DNA of 64,000 bases, taken from Mucilaginibacter sp. Its GTDB lineage: Bacteria; Bacteroidota; Bacteroidia; Sphingobacteriales; Sphingobacteriaceae. Where the stretch lies: contig NZ_JAQBOC010000017.1 of NCBI RefSeq assembly GCF_028288225.1, positions 62,001-126,000 on the forward strand, read 5' to 3'. Each line of letters begins with the position of its first letter. The stretch's first letter is position 1. The notes below the pieces were generated by a model. It saw only the letters and a program-made list of their open reading frames with translations. It ran no database searches and had not been told where the DNA came from. This document shows positions 7,754 through 17,080 of the stretch, one piece after another. Both the position numbers and the translations under genes were made by a program.

Positions 7754-9666
7754 TGAGAGGATTTATAATTGTTTGCTGCTTAGCTGTATTATCGGTTGGG
7801 GCAAAGGCCCAGCAAAATTACGATGCCAGCCTTATCTCGAAAGACCTTTTACCCTATGCCAGTTCAGTGATTCGGAATGAAGAGGTGACCATTGAAGTTA
7901 AGGATTTGGATAATGTTGTGTACCACGTAAAAAAAGCCATTACTGTGTTAAATAAAAATGGTGACGATGATGCGCATATTGTCATCTATCATGATAAAAA
8001 TGATGTAATTAAAAGTGTAAAAGGCGTTGTATATAATGGATTTGGAAAACAGATAGACAAGTTTGGCGAAAACAAGTTTGAAGATGTAAACATTGGCAGC
8101 AGCAGTAGTTTATTCGAGGGCATGCGAGCCGAGCACTATCTTCCTTCAGTCACTGAATACCCTTATACGATAGCTTATGAATATGAAGAAAAATCAAAGC
8201 AAACCTTAAATTTTGCCCCATGGATCCCAAACGGAGATATAGGCATTGCAGTTGAAAAAAGCTCCTTTAATTTTATATGCAGTCCTGATTTTAACATAAA
8301 GTTTAAAGAAAGCAATTTACAGACCAGGGCAACCATTGGCAGGAACGCGCAGGGGTTAAAAACGTATTCGTGGCAGATAAGTAATTTAAAGGCAATTAAA
8401 TATGAACCTTTTAGCCCTTATGTTAAAAACTACGCCAGCGGTGTACAAATAGCGCCCGAAAAATTTGAGTATTATGGCTTAAAAGGTTCTTATAACAACT
8501 GGAAAGAATTGGGAAAATGGATAAGCGACAAATTAATGGTTAACCGGCAGGACTTGCCCTATCAAACCATTGAACATGTTAAGGAAATTACCAAAGACAT
8601 TAACGACCCTAAGTTAAAGGCAAAAAAAATATATGAGTATATGCAGGCCAAAACGCATTATATAAGTGTACAGGTTGGAATAGGCGGCTTTCAGCCCTTT
8701 TTAGCATCAGAAGTTGATCAGCAAAATTATGGGGATTGCAAGGCGCTTGTCAATTATACACAGGCATTACTCAAAGCAGTTAATATAGAATCCTACTATT
8801 GTATTGTTAAATCGGGCCGCAACCATAATGTGAGCCTGCTCAGTGATTTTGCCAGCATGAGCCAGGCAGATCATATTATTTTATGTGTACCTTTTAAAAA
8901 TGATACTACCTGGGCCGACTGCACCAGCCAGACCATACCTTTTGGTTATCTTGGCGATTTCACGGATAACCGCACTGTACTTGCGCTAACACCCGAAGGC
9001 GGCAAGCTGATGCATACGCCTAAATATCCGGCACCTGTCAATTTGGAGAGCCGCAAAGCTAATTTTACAATTACTAACACCGGCGAATTATCAGGAACAA
9101 TGACAACAACTTTTAAGGGGGTTGAATACGAAAACCGGGATGATTTATTAAAAGAGTCACGTACTGAACAATATAAAATGATTCAAAAAAAATATCCGAT
9201 AAACAATATGGATATTGATAACCTTGATATTAAACAGGACAAGAGCTTTGATCCGGTTACCACGGAAACCATAAAGCTGAACGCAAGAGATTACGCTACG
9301 TTTGATAACGGCAAGTTTTATTTTTTGCTTAACCCTGCCAACCGGGAAACTTATGTACCAAAACAGGTGCGTAACCGGTTAAACAGCATTTATATAACCC
9401 GCGGTTATACCGAGGAGGACGATGTTATCTATACCATACCTGCCGGCTATCGTTTGGAAAAAAAAGTTTTAAACGAAAAGCTTGATAAGCCTTTTGGAAA
9501 TTTTTCTGCGAATATGGAACTAAAGGGCGATAAACTAATTTACAAACGCAAGTTTCAATTAGTTGAGGGCACGTATGATAAGGATGTGTACCAGGACGTA
9601 CTTGATTTTTTCCAGGCGGTAGTTGATGCTGATGAGTATAATGTAGTACTGATAAAAACTAACTGA
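7753..9666 (+). CDS. Secreted DUF3857 / transglutaminase-like protein, active site intact
   Basis: 637-residue exported protein, signal peptide MRGFIIVCCLAVLSVGAKAQ. Its ATG shares one base with the upstream TAA (TAATG), which indicates translational coupling. DUF3857 occupies about residues 50-230. The transglutaminase-like domain keeps a full triad: Cys329 in YGDCKALVNY, His374 in QADHIILCV and Asp389 in WADCTSQ. The C-terminal 200 residues look like a beta-rich DUF3858-type region. This contrasts with its upstream partner, which has lost two of the three residues. Likely periplasmic; substrate unknown. Its last 8 bases overlap the stop of a small gene on the other strand. Confidence 0.85.
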   Translation: MRGFIIVCCLAVLSVGAKAQQNYDASLISKDLLPYASSVIRNEEVTIEVKDLDNVVYHVKKAITVLNKNGDDDAHIVIYHDKNDVIKSVKGVVYNGFGKQIDKFGENKFEDVNIGSSSSLFEGMRAEHYLPSVTEYPYTIAYEYEEKSKQTLNFAPWIPNGDIGIAVEKSSFNFICSPDFNIKFKESNLQTRATIGRNAQGLKTYSWQISNLKAIKYEPFSPYVKNYASGVQIAPEKFEYYGLKGSYNNWKELGKWISDKLMVNRQDLPYQTIEHVKEITKDINDPKLKAKKIYEYMQAKTHYISVQVGIGGFQPFLASEVDQQNYGDCKALVNYTQALLKAVNIESYYCIVKSGRNHNVSLLSDFASMSQADHIILCVPFKNDTTWADCTSQTIPFGYLGDFTDNRTVLALTPEGGKLMHTPKYPAPVNLESRKANFTITNTGELSGTMTTTFKGVEYENRDDLLKESRTEQYKMIQKKYPINNMDIDNLDIKQDKSFDPVTTETIKLNARDYATFDNGKFYFLLNPANRETYVPKQVRNRLNSIYITRGYTEEDDVIYTIPAGYRLEKKVLNEKLDKPFGNFSANMELKGDKLIYKRKFQLVEGTYDKDVYQDVLDFFQAVVDADEYNVVLIKTN

Positions 9667-9781
9667 AAATTATAATTCCGAGTACAATTCCCACAATCAT
9701 AATAATATACAGTAAAAGCTCATTACCTGCGTAGCGTTTGTATTTTGTCCAGAAAGAATAGTTTTCTTTGGGTGCTGACAT
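9659..9781 (-). CDS. Small single-pass membrane protein (40 residues)
   Basis: A complete short reading frame on the minus strand encodes MSAPKENYSFWTKYKRYAGN, then ELLLYIIMIVGIVLGIIIFS and a TAG stop. The first half is polar and aromatic with basic residues. The second half is one hydrophobic helix that reaches the C-terminus, so it would be anchored with its N-terminus probably in the cytoplasm. A perfect TAnnTTTG promoter core lies 8 bases upstream of the ATG. Its stop overlaps the end of the convergent DUF3857 gene by 8 bases. The short polar head and C-terminal anchor resemble small conserved Bacteroidota membrane proteins, but I cannot name a family. Confidence 0.65.
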   Translation of the reverse strand: MSAPKENYSFWTKYKRYAGNELLLYIIMIVGIVLGIIIFS

Positions 9782-9788
9782 AATGGTG

Positions 9789-9796
9789 CAAAATTA
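9789..9796 (-). promoter_or_regulatory. Bacteroidota -7 promoter element (TAATTTTG)
   Basis: On the minus strand the sequence reads TAATTTTGCACC, then ATT and the ATG of the 40-residue membrane protein. It is an exact TAnnTTTG match and supports this very short gene. The mRNA leader would be nearly absent. Confidence 0.5.
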
Positions 9797-10031
9797 TCAA
9801 TTATGTTTTAATTTATGTGCAATGAATAAAAATGATGAAAAGGAGATAAAAAAAGGAGTTTCAGCTCAATGATCCCGCTGGCTATATATGGCTTTACCAC
9901 GGCAATGCTTAACAAAAAATACTATCCAGAAGAACATAACAGCCCGGCAATTTTCAGGCTTTTTTGATGCCATCAAGAAAAGAAGATCAAACAAAAAAGG
10001 CCGCAAAGAACTGGCTGCAAATGATTAATAT

Positions 10032-10607
10032 TTATTTACTGCCGCCCTGGTTAGGTTGCAAATAGGCAGTATCAGTTATTATTGAGCCGCACCTTGAGAA
10101 ATATTTATAGGTATAAGGATCATGTAATTTTGTGATAATCACCCCCTTTGATGAGCTTGCATGTACATAGTAGCCGTTTTGGAGATATACAGCAACATGA
10201 CTGAATTTTTTGCCATCATAATCGAAAAACAACAGATCTCCCTCAATAAGCTCTTCTTCGTATTTACGTTTAATAATATTTATTTGCTGACTGGTTGAGC
10301 GTGGGATATTGATACCATAAACCTGCTGTTCCAATAACTGAGATAGTCCTGAACAATCCACACCATCCTTGTCTTCGCCGCCAAACTTATAAGGCGTTCC
10401 CATCCAATTTTCAATAAAGGCATACAAACGGCCGTTTTGAATATCGCTTCTGTTAACGCCCAAAATGGCAGAATATTTATCAGCAATATCAGCCTGCGGT
10501 TTTACAACCTCCCCCGGCTGGCCTTTCATTGCAGCGCGCCGACTGTGGCATGAAGACAATATAATTGTAAAAGCCAGTAAACAATACAGGTAATGTATTT
10601 TGTTCAT
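10032..10607 (-). CDS. NlpC/P60 family lipoprotein (C40 cysteine peptidase)
   Basis: 191-residue predicted cell-wall endopeptidase cutting peptide cross-links or stems of peptidoglycan. N-terminus MNKIHYLYCLLAFTIILSSC is a lipoprotein signal with the lipobox Cys at residue 20. The NlpC/P60 domain covers about residues 60-175: WMGTPYKFGGEDKDGVDCSG holds the catalytic Cys, HVAVYLQNGYYVHASSS the catalytic His region. The start is fixed by a promoter core 6 bases upstream. Comparable in architecture to Spr/MepS, which is an outer-membrane lipoprotein in E. coli; the cellular site here is inferred. Confidence 0.88.
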   Translation of the reverse strand: MNKIHYLYCLLAFTIILSSCHSRRAAMKGQPGEVVKPQADIADKYSAILGVNRSDIQNGRLYAFIENWMGTPYKFGGEDKDGVDCSGLSQLLEQQVYGINIPRSTSQQINIIKRKYEEELIEGDLLFFDYDGKKFSHVAVYLQNGYYVHASSSKGVIITKLHDPYTYKYFSRCGSIITDTAYLQPNQGGSK

Positions 10608-10612
10608 GCCCG

Positions 10613-10620
10613 CAAAGATA
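10613..10620 (-). promoter_or_regulatory. Bacteroidota -7 promoter element (TATCTTTG)
   Basis: The minus strand reads TATCTTTGCGGGC followed by the ATG of the NlpC/P60 lipoprotein gene. Exact TAnnTTTG match; the leader would be about zero to a few bases. Confidence 0.55.
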
Positions 10621-10674
10621 AGAGCAATGGCAACCTAACTATTTACGGATGTTTTTAACATATTAACATCTGGA

Positions 10675-10790
10675 ATAGTCCGAAAGTCGGAAAAGTCAGT
10701 AAAGTCCGAAAGACGGACCGGGATTAACAGATTTAAACGATTACTGTAGGATATCCATCACCTAATCCTTAAAATCTTTTAATCCCGGTC
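10675..10790. repeat. Intergenic inverted repeat, two word families
   Basis: The 270-base gap between the NlpC/P60 gene and the mutS end holds two blocks. The first (10675-10715) repeats GTCCGAAAGTCGG-like words related to those at 4447-4500. The second is a long imperfect inverted repeat: GACCGGGATTAACAGATTTAA from 10716 pairs with the segment ending AATCTTTTAATCCCGGTC at 10790. No reading frame is convincing here. Transcription runs leftward, so the structure would lie in the mutS 3' region or the upstream region of the lipoprotein gene. Confidence 0.7.
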
Positions 10791-10877
10791 AAAATCCGAA
10801 ATCGAACGTCCGAACGGCGAAGCCCCTCTTGAAGGCCTTTAAAAAATCAAACAAAAACTGAAAAATTCCGAAAGCCT

Positions 10878-13487
10878 CTAGCCCTTTATCACCCTTTGGA
10901 TCTCATCGAGCTTCATAAGTGCTTCAACCGGGGTAAGCGTATTTACATCAAGGTTATTAAGGGTATCACGGATCTTTACCAGCACAGGGTCATCTATGCT
11001 GAACATCTGCATTTGTACTGCCTGTTTTTGCACTTTGCGGATACTTTCTTTTATGTGCTCCCCTCCTGTCCGTTCGTTTTCCAGCTTCTTTAGTATCTCG
11101 TTGGCACGGGAAAGTACTTTTTGCGGCATTCCAGCAAGTTTAGCCACATGGATCCCGAAGCTATGCTCGCTGCCGCCAGGAACCAGCTTACGTAAAAATA
11201 TGATTTGGTGCCCAACCTCTTTTACCGATACATTAAAGTTTTTAATGCGGTTAAAAGTGTTGCTCAGCTCGTTCAACTCATGGTAATGGGTAGCAAACAA
11301 TGTTTTAGCCCTTGCAAGCGGCTGATTATGTAAAAACTCGGCGATTGACCAGGCAATGGAGATCCCGTCGTAGGTTGAAGTACCACGGCCTATCTCATCT
11401 AATAATATCAGGCTTCTGTCCGAAAGATTATTGAGGATGCTTGCAGTTTCGTTCATCTCCACCATAAAGGTTGATTCGCCCGATGAAAGATTATCTGATG
11501 CGCCAACCCTGGTAAAAATCTTATCCACCAAACCTATTGAGGCAGCCTTAGCCGGCACAAAACAGCCCATCTGCGCCATTAGCACTATCAACCCAGTTTG
11601 CCTTAACAGGGCCGATTTACCTGCCATGTTCGGCCCGGTAATAATTATGATCTGTTGTGTTTCTGAATCAAGAAAAACATCATTGGTGATATACTCTTCA
11701 CCCAAAGGAAGGTTTTTCTCTATCACCGGATGGCGGCCACCTTTAATATCAATAACCCGGCTGTCGTTTATCTCGGGCTTTACATAGTAATTTTTTATAG
11801 ATATAGTAGCAAAGTTCAGCAGCACATCCAAACGGGCTACCAGCTGTGCATTTAACTGGATAGGTTTAATATATTCAGCAAGTGAATACAGCAAATCGTT
11901 ATATAATCGCGTTTCAAGTGCCAGGATCTTTTCTTCGGCACCCAAGATCTGCTCTTCATATTCTTTTAGTTCAGGGGTGATGTAACGCTCTGCATTTACC
12001 AATGTTTGCTTACGGATCCACTCGGCAGGTACTTTATCCCGGTGACTATGGGTAACCTCCAGGTAATAACCAAATACATTGTTAAACGATACTTTAAGCG
12101 ACGGAATTCCCGTTAGCTCAGCCTCGCGTTTTTGGATCTCCAGTAAATAGCCTTTACCGCCGAATGCTATTTTACGCAAGTGGTCAAGCTCTTCGTTAAT
12201 ACCATCATTCATTACGCTGCCTTTAACAAGCATTACAGGCGGCTCGGCACTTAACTCTTTTTCTATCTTTTCGCAGATAAGCGTACATGGATTCAACTGT
12301 GCAGCTATGGCCTGTAATGGCAGGCTTACAGATGTTTCTCCAATTTTCTTTATCGTATTAATGGCAATAAGAGCCTTTTTTAACTGGCAAACCTCGCGCG
12401 GGTTAGCCTTTTGCAGGCCTATTTTTGATATTAACCTTTCCAGGTCACCTATCAGGCGGATGTTTTGTTTAAGGTTTTCCCGCAGTTCTTCCTGCTCAAT
12501 CAGGTATTCCACAACGCCCAGGCGGTCATTAATTGGCTTAAGCTCTTTTAACGGCATTACTATCCAGCGCCGTAACAGACGTGCCCCCATTGGCGAGCAA
12601 GTATGATCGAGCACATCAACAAGCGTCAATGCATTTTCATTGGCCGAGCCCACCAGTTCAAGGTTGCGCACACTGTAACGATCAAGCCACAGGTAGCGGT
12701 CTTCTTCTATTCTGCTGATAGCCGAAATATGCTGCAGGTTACGATGTTCGGTTTCGTTAAGATAGTGCAGCGCTACGCCTGCGGCAACTATTCCCAAGTT
12801 CAGTTTATCAACCCCAAAACCCTTTAATGACTTTACGCCAAAATGTTTCAGCAATACCTCGTTTGCATAATCGCCGCTGTAAGGCCATTCATCAAGCGTG
12901 TAAGTATAAAAGCGGTCGCCATAATTATCTTTAAAATCCTTCTGGCGGCTTTTGGGGTATATGATCTCTGATGGAGAAAAACTTTGCAGCAGTTTATCAA
13001 TATACTCGCTGCTGCCTTGTGCTGTTAAAAACTCGCCGGTTGAAATATCAATTAGGGCTATACCAATGCTATTCTTTTCAAAATACAGTGATGCCAGGTA
13101 ATTATTACTTTTTTGATGCAGGATGTTATCATTAATAGCCACACCGGGTGTAACTAATTCGGTAACTCCGCGCTTTACAATAGTTTTAGTGGTCTTTGGG
13201 TCTTCCAGCTGATCGCAAATGGCCACCCGCTGACCAGCGCGCACCAATTTTGGCAGATAAGTATCCAGCGAATGATGAGGAAAGCCTGCCAACTCGATAT
13301 GCGTGGCAGCTCCATTTGCACGCCTTGTAAGCACAATGCCTAAAATTCCTGCTGCCTTAATCGCATCTTCACCAAATGTTTCATAAAAATCGCCAACACG
13401 AAAAAGCAGCAAGGCACCAGGGTACTTGATCTTTATCTGGTTGTACTGCTGCATTAGCGGCGTTTCCTTCGTAGCGTCTTTTGCCAA
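10878..13487 (-). CDS. mutS: DNA mismatch repair ATPase MutS
   Basis: Full-length 869-residue MutS1. It binds base mismatches and small loops and signals to MutL through ATP binding. The N-terminal mismatch-binding domain has the wedge motif F34-Y35-E36 ([11 protein letters not shown]). The connector, lever and clamp regions follow. The C-terminal ATPase has Walker A GPNMAGKS near residues 617-624, Walker [16 protein letters not shown] and the THYHEL switch. The extreme C-terminus ([17 protein letters not shown]) fits the MutS tail. A TAACTTTG promoter core lies 26 bases upstream. It sits next to the A+T-rich insert carrying the NLR-like gene; neither appears to disturb the other. Confidence 0.97.
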   Translation of the reverse strand: MAKDATKETPLMQQYNQIKIKYPGALLLFRVGDFYETFGEDAIKAAGILGIVLTRRANGAATHIELAGFPHHSLDTYLPKLVRAGQRVAICDQLEDPKTTKTIVKRGVTELVTPGVAINDNILHQKSNNYLASLYFEKNSIGIALIDISTGEFLTAQGSSEYIDKLLQSFSPSEIIYPKSRQKDFKDNYGDRFYTYTLDEWPYSGDYANEVLLKHFGVKSLKGFGVDKLNLGIVAAGVALHYLNETEHRNLQHISAISRIEEDRYLWLDRYSVRNLELVGSANENALTLVDVLDHTCSPMGARLLRRWIVMPLKELKPINDRLGVVEYLIEQEELRENLKQNIRLIGDLERLISKIGLQKANPREVCQLKKALIAINTIKKIGETSVSLPLQAIAAQLNPCTLICEKIEKELSAEPPVMLVKGSVMNDGINEELDHLRKIAFGGKGYLLEIQKREAELTGIPSLKVSFNNVFGYYLEVTHSHRDKVPAEWIRKQTLVNAERYITPELKEYEEQILGAEEKILALETRLYNDLLYSLAEYIKPIQLNAQLVARLDVLLNFATISIKNYYVKPEINDSRVIDIKGGRHPVIEKNLPLGEEYITNDVFLDSETQQIIIITGPNMAGKSALLRQTGLIVLMAQMGCFVPAKAASIGLVDKIFTRVGASDNLSSGESTFMVEMNETASILNNLSDRSLILLDEIGRGTSTYDGISIAWSIAEFLHNQPLARAKTLFATHYHELNELSNTFNRIKNFNVSVKEVGHQIIFLRKLVPGGSEHSFGIHVAKLAGMPQKVLSRANEILKKLENERTGGEHIKESIRKVQKQAVQMQMFSIDDPVLVKIRDTLNNLDVNTLTPVEALMKLDEIQRVIKG

Positions 13488-13512
13488 ATGGTTTACTCCT
13501 TTTATAATTTGG

Positions 13513-13520
13513 CAAAGTTA
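13513..13520 (-). promoter_or_regulatory. Bacteroidota -7 promoter element (TAACTTTG) of mutS
   Basis: On the minus strand TAACTTTGCC lies 26 bases before the mutS ATG; exact TAnnTTTG match. No clear -33 TTTG. Confidence 0.5.
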
Positions 13521-13658
13521 ACTGACTGCTTTGCTTTTAAGCCTTTTGTGGAAAAAAGTTTGTTTGTGGAATAATGCAAAATGTAGTACAGCTTGCATTC
13601 GCCTTCTTAGCATAACTTTTACCTATATTTACTTTTAGTGTAAATTGATTAATGATAA

Positions 13659-13666
13659 TAGATTTG
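13659..13666 (+). promoter_or_regulatory. Possible -7 promoter element (TAGATTTG) of the NLR-like gene
   Basis: TAGATTTG is an exact TAnnTTTG match 75 bases before the ATG at 13742. A second near match, TATATTTA, lies at 13624. The spacer region is very A+T-rich, so chance matches are easier here. Confidence 0.4.
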
Positions 13667-13741
13667 GTAATAAATTAGGCAGAGTTGACCAATTTGTTTA
13701 TAGACACACTAAATTTTTAGTCATTTAAAAAACAGTATTTC

Positions 13742-16315
13742 ATGTCTGAAAGAATTGATGTAAAAATCTTTATAGCCTCATCTAGTGAATTGAATTCCGA
13801 AAGAACAAAAAGTTCGAATGTTATTGTAGAGATTAATAAAACCTTTCCACATTTACATTTAGAACCAATACTTTTTGAATTAGATACAGCGTCTGGTAGT
13901 AACCCCGGATACAACAGAATTCAAGATAAAATAAATCCGTTGATTGATAAATGTGATGTCATCGTAGTATTATTTTATTCAAGGATTGGAGAATTTACAA
14001 AAGAAGAATTTGATAGAGCAAAAAAACAAGACAAGAAAATTTTCCTTTATTTAAAAGAAGGGTATCAGCCAAAAAATGTTGAAGAGTCAAATAAACACAA
14101 TAAAGTACTGTTACTCAAGGAAGATGTTGAAAAAGAAAGTAGAATAAGATACCAGGCATTTAAAGAAGCTGAGTATCATGGACTTTTTTATATAGATCTA
14201 AATAAATATTTAACTGAAACGTATCCTTCTCTTCAAAGTGTCAACATTGAAGAGATTTCAATTTCGTTTAAAGATTCCGAAAACAAATTAAAACAATACC
14301 CTTTACCAAAGCCTTATTTTATCGGGAGAGAAAAGGAAATTGAAGAATTCCAAAAAGCGATTATTGCAGGGAATAATTTTATTGCGATTGACGGTCCTGG
14401 AGGAATCGGCAAAACACAATTTGTAAGTAAATGTATCGAGAAGCATATTCCTAAGGATAAGATAATATTGTATAAATGTAATACAGCCTCACAATTAGAT
14501 ACTCTTATAAGTGAAGCCGGTTATCCTGAACTACTAAAAGGCAGTAGTAAAACTGATAAAGAGAAGTTTAGTGCATTTAAAGACAAAATCCAAGAAGGTA
14601 GTCTTTATCTTTTTCTTGATAATTTCCAAGAAACCAATAACAATCCAGCATTTAAAGAATTTGTGAGTTTTTCTCAAGAGTATTTACAAAAAGGTAGCAT
14701 AATAGTAATTGATCGCGATAATATTCAAAGTTTAAGTCTTACTCCTAAACGAATTCATATTCTAGGTTTAAAAGAAAGAAAATTAGATTATGCCAAAGCT
14801 CTAATTCAACATAGTTATAAAGATATTTTATTGATTGATGATGTTGAACTCGAAAGGCTATGTGATGAACTTAAAGGTTATCCTTTAGCGATTGATTTTG
14901 CAATTCTTTTACTAAGTGATGGTGTTAGTTCGTCTGACATTATTAAAAAGATGGTTGAAGATGATAGTGCTGAACTTATAAGTGAACGATTGCTTAATGA
15001 AATTTTCAGTCGCCCCGATGCTACAGATGATGAAAAGAATTTCATTAAACAATTTTCTGTTTTTACAGAAAGTGTTTCATTCGAAACCGTTAAGGGAATA
15101 ATTTCGGATAAATTATTTCAAACTGCACCCAAATTATTGCAAAAGAAAAATCTCCTTTCTTATGTAAATGGATTTTATGAAATACATCCGTTGGTTAGAG
15201 AATTTTGTTACAAAGCTTTAGTAGAAAAAGAAGTTGTTCACGCAAAAGCAGCTGAATATTATACAAGCCAACGAAAAACAGAATTAAGTCCAGTTTTGGA
15301 AGAGCAAATCTTTTATCATTTAGCACAAAGTAAACAATGGGGCCGAATTGAAGTCGAAATTGAAGAAAAAGGCAGACATTTAATTTGGTTTGGTCAATTA
15401 GGCCTAGTAATAACCTTATTGGACAAACTTAAAGACATTGATTTCAACAGACCAATATTTAATATTTTTTATGGTGATATAGCAGAAATACAGGGGAGAT
15501 GGGACGATGCTTTGATATATTTTGACAATGCCCAATGGAATAATCAGGATAAAAAAGTACAGACAGAAGGAATAATAAAATATGGTGAAATGATGTATAG
15601 GAAAGGAAATATCAAAGAAGCTCTTCCCTATTACGAAAAAGCCTTTCAATTATCTAGGGAAAATCAATTTCTAAAAGAAGAAGCGAGAGCTTTAAATGAC
15701 ATAGGACTAGTCTATCTCTGGTTAGGAGAGATGGAAAGTTCACTTAAGAATTTTAATGAGGCCTACCAAATCAGACTAAAAATCAATGATAAAGAAGGAA
15801 TTGCTTCTTCCTTGCTAAATATTGCTTCAATATATGCGAAACAAGGTAAATTGAATGATGCTTTAATAACTCATCGAGAAAGTTTAAAAAAATATGAGGA
15901 AATCAGTGACAAATCTGGAATTGCAAATTCATTAAGTCACATAGGAAGCATTTTTAAACACAAGGAAGAATTAAACGAGGCTTTATTATGCTATAAAAAA
16001 AGTCTTTCAGTTGCACGAATTATTGGTAATAAGGCTATTATTTCAGGTACTTTAAATCTCATCGGAAATATTTATAGTAAAAAAAACAGATTGACCGAGG
16101 CGTTAAAAATGCATAATGATAGTTTAAATATTTCACAAATCTTGGGATATAAATCGGCTATGGCAAGTGCAGCGGGAAGTATGGGTACCATTTTACAAAC
16201 TATGAATAATTTGACGGAAGCCGAAAAAATGAGTAAGAAAGGGTTAGAGTTATTTTTGGAAATAGGAGATAAAAAGGAAACCGCTACGTCACTTAATAAT
16301 ATAGGAAATATTTGA
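13742..16315 (+). CDS. NLR-like protein: TIR-like domain, NB-ARC NTPase, TPRs (ends at in-frame TGA)
   Basis: 857 residues to a TGA that interrupts the tetratricopeptide array. Residues 1-160 look like a TIR/DUF4062-type domain (VKIFIASSSELNSER, then CDVIVVLFYSRIGEFTKEEF, with Glu88/Glu89 where TIR NADases carry the catalytic Glu). Residues 190-400 are an NB-ARC/STAND P-loop ATPase: FIGREKEIEEF, Walker A GPGGIGKT at 218-225, Walker B LYLFLDN at 288, and GYPLA at 379-383, the GLPLA motif of NB-ARC proteins. From about residue 560, TPRs of roughly 40 residues follow. This effector-ATPase-sensor order is that of bacterial antiviral STAND and NLR proteins, so phage sensing is my inference. The gene is more A+T-rich than its neighbours, suggesting transfer. 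The frame continues after the TGA (next entry). Confidence 0.75.
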   Translation: MSERIDVKIFIASSSELNSERTKSSNVIVEINKTFPHLHLEPILFELDTASGSNPGYNRIQDKINPLIDKCDVIVVLFYSRIGEFTKEEFDRAKKQDKKIFLYLKEGYQPKNVEESNKHNKVLLLKEDVEKESRIRYQAFKEAEYHGLFYIDLNKYLTETYPSLQSVNIEEISISFKDSENKLKQYPLPKPYFIGREKEIEEFQKAIIAGNNFIAIDGPGGIGKTQFVSKCIEKHIPKDKIILYKCNTASQLDTLISEAGYPELLKGSSKTDKEKFSAFKDKIQEGSLYLFLDNFQETNNNPAFKEFVSFSQEYLQKGSIIVIDRDNIQSLSLTPKRIHILGLKERKLDYAKALIQHSYKDILLIDDVELERLCDELKGYPLAIDFAILLLSDGVSSSDIIKKMVEDDSAELISERLLNEIFSRPDATDDEKNFIKQFSVFTESVSFETVKGIISDKLFQTAPKLLQKKNLLSYVNGFYEIHPLVREFCYKALVEKEVVHAKAAEYYTSQRKTELSPVLEEQIFYHLAQSKQWGRIEVEIEEKGRHLIWFGQLGLVITLLDKLKDIDFNRPIFNIFYGDIAEIQGRWDDALIYFDNAQWNNQDKKVQTEGIIKYGEMMYRKGNIKEALPYYEKAFQLSRENQFLKEEARALNDIGLVYLWLGEMESSLKNFNEAYQIRLKINDKEGIASSLLNIASIYAKQGKLNDALITHRESLKKYEEISDKSGIANSLSHIGSIFKHKEELNEALLCYKKSLSVARIIGNKAIISGTLNLIGNIYSKKNRLTEALKMHNDSLNISQILGYKSAMASAAGSMGTILQTMNNLTEAEKMSKKGLELFLEIGDKKETATSLNNIGNI

Positions 16316-16762
16316 ATTAGTCTTGGGAGGTTAGATGAGGCTTTAGAAAAAATCAACCAAAGTTTAACTATTTATGAAGAGATTGGAAGTGAATTAGAAT
16401 GTGCCATTCCGTATCATAATTTAGGGGCTATTTATATGAAAAAGCCTAAAGAGAATTATCCACTTGCACTAGGATACTTATTTAAATCGTATTCTTTGAA
16501 AAGTCAAATAGGCGACAGCCATGACTTAGCTATGACATTAGTACACATATTAAATATCAGGGATAAAGTCTTAGGCTTAGCAGAGTTTAAAGGAGTTGCA
16601 AGTTTAGTTTATTCCCAATTGCCTCCAAAAACTCAAAATCAAATTCCATTTAAAGAATTCCTTAAGGAACCAACTTATAGAGTCGAACCAAAAACGGGAA
16701 GAAATGCCTCTTGCGTTTGTGGGAGTGGCAAAAAATTTAAAAACTGTCATGGTATGGAATGA
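16316..16762 (+). pseudogene. C-terminal continuation of the NLR-like gene (TPRs and SEC-C motif)
   Basis: Same reading frame as 13742-16315, directly after the TGA at 16313-16315. The TPR in progress continues without any gap: NNIGNI, stop, then ISLGRLDEALEKINQSL, matching the sister repeats (LNLIGNIYSKKNRLTEAL and others), where the interrupted position is usually Tyr or Phe. Another TPR-like unit follows. The protein ends with a SEC-C zinc-binding motif, [19 protein letters not shown] (C991, C993, C1002, H1003 in the joined numbering). The joined gene would be about 1006 codons. A single base change (for example from TGT, TGC or TGG) explains the stop; sequencing error or readthrough remain possible. 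Its last 16 bases overlap the 3' end of the convergent pterin dehydratase gene. Confidence 0.8.
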
Positions 16763-17007
16763 ATGTTTATTAACGTTTCAAATACACCATCAATCTCATC
16801 TGCCAGTAACCTGTCTTTGTCCGTAACAGTGTCACCAGCATCATGGGTTGACAGCCAGATCTCTACCTTGTTATAGGTATTTGTCCAGGTTGGATGATGG
16901 TTGTTTTTCTCGGCAAGCAAGGCTACCCTTGTCATAAATGAAAATGCAGCCGAAAAATCTTTAAACTTAAAAGCTTTATAAAGCTTATTATTGGTTTCGT
17001 TCCACAT
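16747..17007 (-). CDS. 4a-hydroxytetrahydrobiopterin dehydratase (PCD)
   Basis: 86-residue enzyme that dehydrates 4a-hydroxytetrahydrobiopterin, recycling the cofactor of aromatic amino acid hydroxylases. Family signature visible: [19 protein letters not shown] with the active-site HHP, then [21 protein letters not shown] with the conserved THDAGG-like turn. Length is a little short of the usual 95-110 residues because the N-terminal segment is brief. No aromatic hydroxylase gene is in the window, so the partner is not known. The C-terminus overlaps the end of the NLR-like gene. Confidence 0.88.
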   Translation of the reverse strand: MWNETNNKLYKAFKFKDFSAAFSFMTRVALLAEKNNHHPTWTNTYNKVEIWLSTHDAGDTVTDKDRLLADEIDGVFETLINIHSIP

Positions 17008-17080
17008 GGTGTTTTAATTAGTTTTATAATAAACAACCATTAAACACTAAAGTTTGAATAGTCATGCACTCCCCCTTTAA

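Noticed and set aside
9869..9967. 32-residue plus-strand frame with an AGGAG before its ATG
   Set aside because: No promoter core, no membrane segment or recognisable motif, and the sequence after the stop continues only as a short unrelated frame. It may be an eroded gene end, but I cannot support it.
11431..11787. 118-residue frame antisense to mutS
   Set aside because: MutS is certain and the antisense frame shows no family features.
16313..16315. Selenocysteine codon in the NLR-like gene
   Set aside because: The TGA sits in a TPR helix, not a redox site, and no bacterial SECIS-like hairpin is visible directly after it. A nonsense change is simpler.
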